From positions 1,426,001-1,490,000 of the forward strand of contig NZ_CP018906.1 in NCBI RefSeq assembly GCF_000785105.2: a DNA stretch of 64,000 nucleotides, written 5' to 3'. The notes under the pieces are model-generated. The model was not told the origin of the DNA. It searched no databases and was given only the letters and a program-made list of their open reading frames with translations. The position numbers were made by a program, and so were the translations under genes. Source of the stretch: Lentilactobacillus curieae (GTDB lineage: Bacteria > Bacillota > Bacilli > Lactobacillales > Lactobacillaceae). Below are positions 60,368 through 64,000 of the stretch, one piece after another. Each line of letters opens with the position of its first letter. The first letter of the stretch is position 1.

Positions 60368-60920
60368 TAAAATTAAAGAAGTAATTGTTGTTGAAGGTAA
60401 AGATGACACCAAGCGAATTAGAGCTGCGGTAAATGCGGATACAATTGAAACTAGAGGCTCAGCGGTTGATGAAGATACTTTAGCATTGATTGAAAAGGTT
60501 GCCCAGAGTCGGGGAATTATAATTTTTACTGACCCGGATTTTTCTGGTGAGAAGATTCGTAAAATTGTGACTGAAGTGGTTCCTAATGCTAAGCATGCTT
60601 TTTTGAAGAAGAGTCAGGCAGTCCCAGAAAGGGCCCATGGTTCTTTGGGAGTTGAACATGCGAGTCCGCAGGCAATCCGTGAGGCATTGGAGAACGTATA
60701 TACAGTCGATGATAACCCGGTTGAGACCATTACCACAGAAGATCTGTTGCACTATGGTTTGATGGGAGGAAACGGTGCTAAACAGCGTCGTAGAAGATTA
60801 TCTGAACATCTTAATATTGGTTATGTGAACGCAAAACAATTAAAGCATCGACTGGCAATGTTTCAAATTTCTCGCGATGACTTTATTAAGGCAATGAAAG
60901 AAATTGAGGAAGAAAATTAA
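60360..60920 (+). CDS. rnmV: Ribonuclease M5
   Basis: The 186-residue Toprim protein matures 5S rRNA. It has EVIVVEGKDDTKRI (residues 8-21, catalytic Glu) and IIIFTDPDFSGEKIRK (DxD), followed by GVEHA and the helical C-terminal part. The ATG at 60360 overlaps the tatD stop; the GTG at 60351 is an alternative. Its stop codon shares a base with the rsmA start. The 5S gene in this window is a presumed substrate. Confidence 0.95.
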   Translation: MTNKIKEVIVVEGKDDTKRIRAAVNADTIETRGSAVDEDTLALIEKVAQSRGIIIFTDPDFSGEKIRKIVTEVVPNAKHAFLKKSQAVPERAHGSLGVEHASPQAIREALENVYTVDDNPVETITTEDLLHYGLMGGNGAKQRRRRLSEHLNIGYVNAKQLKHRLAMFQISRDDFIKAMKEIEEEN

Positions 60921-61810
60921 TGAATGATTTCCTAGAAATTGGTACCGAAACTAGAACAATGGCAATTTTGAATCAGTATCATCTATTTGCTAAGAAAGGC
61001 CTTGGCCAAAACTTCTTAGTGGATATTGATGTTTTACGGAGAATTGTCACGACTGCTGAAATTACAGCTGATGATGCGGTGGTTGAAATTGGCCCCGGAA
61101 TTGGCGCATTGACTGAACAACTAGCTAAGAATGCCAATAAGGTAGTCGCATTTGAGATCGATGATAATTTGTTACCTGTACTGTATGATACATTGCACGA
61201 CTATCCTAACGTGAAGATTATCAATCAAGATATATTGAAGGCGAACTTGCCTGAGGTAATTGACACCGAATTTGGTGCGGATAAAAAAGTCAAAGTTGTG
61301 GCTAATTTGCCTTACTACATCACCACACCGATTATTATGGACCTATTAAGAAGTGATGAGAGCATAGATTCTATTGTAGTAATGATGCAAAAAGAAGTAG
61401 CTGAACGCTTAACTGCTAACCCTAGTACTAAAGCCTATGGATCGTTGTCAGTTATTATGCAACAACAAAAGAATGTCGAGGTTGCTTTCTTAGTAAGTAA
61501 GAATTCTTTCATTCCTAGCCCTAAGGTTGATTCAGCAATTATCAAGATTACGCCGAAGGAAAAACAGGGGGTTCAACCCTTTGACCTCAAGAAGTTTCAG
61601 GCATTTGTTCGTGGGTGTTTCATGCATCGACGTAAGAGTCTGTACAATAATTTGCAGGGTATTTTTGGGAAATCCTCAGAAATTAAGGAAACAATTAAGA
61701 AAGTTACGACTGAGCTTGAATTGGGGGATAATGCCCGTCCGGAAGAACTGTCAGTGGCCCAATTTGTAGAACTATGTAACAAGTGTAATACAGAAGGCCT
61801 CATTAAATAA
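60920..61810 (+). CDS. rsmA: 16S rRNA dimethyladenosine transferase
   Basis: The 296-residue methyltransferase (KsgA) dimethylates two adenines near the 3' end of 16S rRNA. It shows KKGLGQNFLVD near residue 25, the SAM-binding VVEIGPGIGALTEQL, and NLPYYITTP (motif IV), plus SFIPSPKVDSA and the RRKSLYNN segment. The start overlaps the rnmV stop by one base, indicating coupled translation. No terminator is evident before the veg promoter. Confidence 0.97.
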   Translation: MNDFLEIGTETRTMAILNQYHLFAKKGLGQNFLVDIDVLRRIVTTAEITADDAVVEIGPGIGALTEQLAKNANKVVAFEIDDNLLPVLYDTLHDYPNVKIINQDILKANLPEVIDTEFGADKKVKVVANLPYYITTPIIMDLLRSDESIDSIVVMMQKEVAERLTANPSTKAYGSLSVIMQQQKNVEVAFLVSKNSFIPSPKVDSAIIKITPKEKQGVQPFDLKKFQAFVRGCFMHRRKSLYNNLQGIFGKSSEIKETIKKVTTELELGDNARPEELSVAQFVELCNKCNTEGLIK

Positions 61811-61857
61811 AAATCCCTAAATATGTTATTGCTTATCCAAAGTAAGTGTGATAAAAT

Positions 61858-61886
61858 TTGCATTTTTATTCAGATTGCGATATAAT
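61858..61886 (+). promoter_or_regulatory. Promoter of veg
   Basis: TTGCAT at 61858-61863 and TATAAT at 61881-61886 are 17 bases apart, a near-consensus promoter 23 bases before the veg start. Confidence 0.88.
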
Positions 61887-61908
61887 AAATTATCGTGAGG
61901 TGAGTGCA

Positions 61909-62154
61909 ATGCCTATCACATTATCTGTGATTAAACACAAGATTGATGATCATCTTGGTCAACACATTAGTGTTACTTCCCAGATTGGGAGACGCAAGAC
62001 TGCAACACGTGAGGGGATTTTGCGGGAGACTTTTCCTGCAGTGTTCGTAGTTGAGCTTGATAAGGACTCGAGTTTAAACCGAGTATCTTACAGTTACACT
62101 GACGTTTTGACTAAGAACATCAAGATTGAGTTTGGAGCTAATCAAACTGATTAG
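61909..62154 (+). CDS. veg: Veg family protein
   Basis: The 81-residue protein matches Bacillus Veg, with LSVIKHKIDDHLGQ at the start and GRRKTATREGILRETFPAVFVVEL in the middle. Veg is a highly expressed small protein reported to stimulate biofilm formation in Bacillus; its molecular action is not known. GAGGTGAGTG lies before the ATG at 61909. The strong promoter directly upstream fits high expression. The longer frame from 61858 starts inside the -35 element and is rejected. Confidence 0.93.
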   Translation: MPITLSVIKHKIDDHLGQHISVTSQIGRRKTATREGILRETFPAVFVVELDKDSSLNRVSYSYTDVLTKNIKIEFGANQTD

Positions 62155-62157
62155 TAA

Positions 62158-62186
62158 TTTGGGGGGCCGAGAGGCCTTTTTTTTTG
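62158..62186 (+). terminator. Terminator of veg
   Basis: GGGGCC-GAGA-GGCCTT with G-T pairs is followed by a run of nine T. The stem is short but GC-rich. Confidence 0.75.
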
Positions 62187-62215
62187 CTCAAAATTCCGGT
62201 TTCAGTGTGACTGAC

Positions 62216-62243
62216 TGACTTTTTGCCGATTATTTAGTATACT
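62216..62243 (+). promoter_or_regulatory. Possible promoter of ispE
   Basis: TATACT at 62238-62243 is a good -10; a TGACTT about 16 bases upstream is only a fair -35. Confidence 0.45.
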
Positions 62244-62279
62244 TTTTGTAATATATCGTTGGTCAGGGGATGTTGTTTA

Positions 62280-63137
62280 ATGAAAATGATCATAAAAGCA
62301 CCCGCCAAACTTAATCTCGGATTGGACGCAACGTCAGTTCATTCAAACAAAGAGGTTGAATGGGAAATGGTGATGACTTCAATTTCACTCTGTGATTACG
62401 TTACTTTAGAAACAAATTCGTCAGGTAAAATCGAAATTGATACGGATAGTGGCTTTCTACCAGATGACGGTCGGAACCTTGCACTTAAAGCAGCCAGGTT
62501 ATTTTTTCAGGATAATCACATTAGCAGTGGACTTAAAATTTCCATCGAAAAGAACATTCCAGTTGCTGCTGGTTTAGGTGGTGGTTCAAGTGATGCTGCG
62601 GCAGTTTTGCGAGGACTAAATACGATGTTTCGAACTGGCAAAACACTGTTTGAATTAGCAAAATTAGGCTTACAGATCGACTCAGATGTTCCATATTGTG
62701 TTTACGGCAAGACAGCTAAAGTTTCAGGGTATGGCGAAGTGATTACTCCATTACCTAAACTACCGTCAATGTGGTTTGTACTTGCAAAGCCCAACGTAAG
62801 TGTTTCGACGCCGAAAATAATTCGCTCGCTTCATAACGTGGAATTAGATCATCCAAACATCAATGGATTGGTTTCAGCAGTCGAATCACAAAATTACGAG
62901 GAAATTGTGGGTAATTTGGCTAATACCCTTGAAACAGTGACTTCAAAAATGTATCCACAAATTCTTACGATTAAGCAGAGACTACAAAAGTATGGTGCAG
63001 ATGGATCGTTGATGACGGGCAGTGGGCCGACTGTTTACGGGATTTGTCGTAAGCAGAGCCGGGCAAATCGGGTGTTTAATAGTATCTCTGGGTTTTGTCA
63101 CGAAGTCTATATTGCTAGATCAATTGAAACAAATTAA
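62280..63137 (+). CDS. ispE: 4-diphosphocytidyl-2-C-methyl-D-erythritol kinase homologue (IspE)
   Basis: The 285-residue GHMP kinase has APAKLNLGLDA (residues 6-16), the ATP loop PVAAGLGGGSSDAAAVL near residue 95 and MTGSGPTVYG near residue 248, all typical of IspE. IspE belongs to the methylerythritol phosphate pathway, but this window also holds HMG-CoA reductase of the mevalonate pathway, so the enzyme may be an orphan with another substrate. The place after rsmA-veg is conserved in Firmicutes. The start at 62280 follows AGGGGATG; the ATG at 62286 is possible. Confidence 0.93.
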   Translation: MKMIIKAPAKLNLGLDATSVHSNKEVEWEMVMTSISLCDYVTLETNSSGKIEIDTDSGFLPDDGRNLALKAARLFFQDNHISSGLKISIEKNIPVAAGLGGGSSDAAAVLRGLNTMFRTGKTLFELAKLGLQIDSDVPYCVYGKTAKVSGYGEVITPLPKLPSMWFVLAKPNVSVSTPKIIRSLHNVELDHPNINGLVSAVESQNYEEIVGNLANTLETVTSKMYPQILTIKQRLQKYGADGSLMTGSGPTVYGICRKQSRANRVFNSISGFCHEVYIARSIETN

Positions 63138-63142
63138 GGATG

Positions 63143-63192
63143 GGCAACAGTCGAAAATAACAATAGCTTTTTCGACTGAGCCTATTTTTTTG
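63143..63192 (+). terminator. Terminator of ispE
   Basis: GGC and CAGTCGA pair with TCGACTG and GCC across a 20-base loop, followed by TATTTTTTTG. Confidence 0.82.
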
Positions 63193-63211
63193 TGGAGTTT
63201 TCAATATTCCG

Positions 63212-63239
63212 TTGACAAACAAAATGAGGTCTGTAAACT
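63212..63239 (+). promoter_or_regulatory. Promoter of the zinc transporter operon
   Basis: TTGACA at 63212-63217 and TAAACT at 63234-63239 are 16 bases apart. Confidence 0.82.
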
Positions 63240-63245
63240 AGAATG

Positions 63246-63256
63246 GTAATGATTAC
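63246..63256. promoter_or_regulatory. Zur-like operator
   Basis: GTAATGATTAC is a perfect 11-base palindrome at the expected transcription start, matching the core of the Firmicutes Zur box (GTAATNATTAC). Repression by zinc-bound Zur is inferred, in keeping with the zinc-type ABC genes it precedes. Confidence 0.7.
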
Positions 63257-63276
63257 TTTTTTCAAGGAGGAAGCAA

Positions 63277-63960
63277 TTGTCAGAACCAGTCGTAAAAGTG
63301 AATAAATTAAACGTGGCTTTTAACCGCCATCCTGTTTTGACTGATTTAAGTGTGGAATTAAATCGAGGAGAATTTCTTGCGATTGTTGGGCAAAACGGAG
63401 TCGGAAAAACCACCTTTGTCCGAACACTTCTTAAGCAACTTAAACCTGCAAGTGGCGAGATAATAATCGCCCCAGGTACGAAGATTGGTTACGTTCCTCA
63501 ATTTAGAAATATCGACGTTGAGTATCCATTATCAATTAAGGATTTTATTTCGTTGGGATTTACCGGATTTAAACTGCCCTTTTTAAAATCAAGCGAACGC
63601 AAAGTTCTTGATGAAGTGATTAAAATGGTTGATTTACAGGACATCGCTAAACGTTCAATGGGAAGGGCATCTGGTGGCGAAAAGCAGCGGGCATACCTTG
63701 CTGCTGCACTGATTAAGCACCCAAACTTGTTGATTTTAGATGAATCAACCGCAAGTCTTGACCCCAATGCTAAGCGCGAGTTGCTGGCTGTGGTTAAGAA
63801 ACTTAATGTTGAAAATCAACTGACTGTCATATTTATTACGCATGACGTTTCGCTGGTTTCACAATATCCTGATCACTACCTCTGGATGAAGCAAGGGGAG
63901 TATGAATCAGGGCTAATCGAAAATCTACCGAGTGAGGTGGTCAGTCAAGATCATGCTTAA
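63277..63960 (+). CDS. Zinc/metal ABC transporter ATP-binding protein
   Basis: The 227-residue ATPase has Walker A VGQNGVGKTTF near residue 37, Q-loop IGYVPQFR, signature SGGEKQRAYLAAAL near residue 130, Walker B LLILDESTASLD and the switch His in ITHDVS. It resembles ZnuC/AdcC/MntB proteins for zinc or manganese. AAGGAGGAAGCAA precedes a TTG start. The Zur-like site suggests zinc. The permease gene starts before this gene ends. Confidence 0.88.
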   Translation: MSEPVVKVNKLNVAFNRHPVLTDLSVELNRGEFLAIVGQNGVGKTTFVRTLLKQLKPASGEIIIAPGTKIGYVPQFRNIDVEYPLSIKDFISLGFTGFKLPFLKSSERKVLDEVIKMVDLQDIAKRSMGRASGGEKQRAYLAAALIKHPNLLILDESTASLDPNAKRELLAVVKKLNVENQLTVIFITHDVSLVSQYPDHYLWMKQGEYESGLIENLPSEVVSQDHA

Positions 63961-64000
63961 TTTAGAATTTATGAGAAATGCGTACCTTGCCGGAACGCTG
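63953..64000 (+). CDS. Metal ABC transporter permease (N-terminal fragment)
   Basis: An ATG at 63953 overlaps the end of the ATPase gene by 8 bases and opens a frame that runs off the window: MLNLEFMRNAYLAGTL. This is the typical beginning of ZnuB/AdcB permeases (FMR.A.LAG). Only 16 codons are visible, so the call rests on that motif and on position. Confidence 0.75.
   Translation, partial: MLNLEFMRNAYLAGTL

Overview
The window reads as the chromosome of a lactic acid bacterium of the family Lactobacillaceae. The evidence is the 16S/23S/5S sequence, the Gram-positive anti-Shine-Dalgarno end of 16S, frequent TTG and GTG starts behind strong GGAGG-type sites, and marker genes such as ClpE with a CtsR box, a tryptophan T-box, HPr/Enzyme I, a type I lipoteichoic acid cassette, class II HMG-CoA reductase, Veg and RNase M5. 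The genus cannot be fixed by eye. I see no prophage, insertion sequence or CRISPR array. This is mostly core chromosome.

Layout. Positions 1-2.8 kb hold a cut-off DUF4828-like gene, an oxidoreductase, a DEAD-box helicase and tRNA-Arg. Positions 2.9-4.0 kb hold a GyrI-like protein and a reduced Tag-type glycosylase. Positions 4.1-4.5 kb are a gene-free stretch with a nested, repeated hairpin element whose copies differ by compensatory base changes; this is the most unusual thing in the window. Positions 4.5-7.3 kb (minus) hold a peptidase, a GtrB-like glycosyltransferase, GtrA and a previously unlisted 45-residue membrane peptide. Positions 7.4-13.5 kb hold wecB, a YihY membrane protein, an F420-type reductase with a luciferase-like oxidoreductase, a flavodoxin, recX and the nucleotide phosphatase Ntdp. 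Positions 13.6-18.2 kb hold an AI-2E transporter followed by tagD, an unidentified gene and a CDP-glycerol glycerophosphotransferase (teichoic acid). Positions 18.3-26.6 kb hold prfC, a C69 dipeptidase, a DUF2075 helicase, a MucBP protein lacking a signal peptide, and clpE under CtsR.

Positions 26.4-34.2 kb hold ptsHI and then an operon for the glycolipid anchor and polymer of lipoteichoic acid (two glycosyltransferases, a flippase-like membrane protein, LtaS). Positions 34.3-39.7 kb hold one complete rRNA operon with two promoters and no spacer tRNA, then tRNA-Thr with its own promoter. Positions 39.7-48.8 kb form a respiratory island: NDH-2 fused to a DoxX-like membrane domain, divergent from cydAB, then cydDC, and a convergent polyprenyl diphosphate synthase that could make the quinone tail. 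The genes are consistent with NADH to quinone to cytochrome bd electron flow.

Positions 48.9-57.4 kb hold helD, trpS behind a T-box, a Ppx/GppA protein, HMG-CoA reductase overlapping an HExxH protein, a sirtuin and a DUF72 protein. Positions 57.5-64 kb hold the housekeeping run metG-tatD-rnmV-rsmA-veg-ispE, followed by the start of a zinc ABC transporter behind a Zur-like palindrome. IspE (a methylerythritol-pathway enzyme) occurs near HMG-CoA reductase (mevalonate pathway), so it looks like an orphan.

By reading starts against ribosome-binding sites and promoters I moved many gene starts inward from the longest open frame; the reason is given in each entry.
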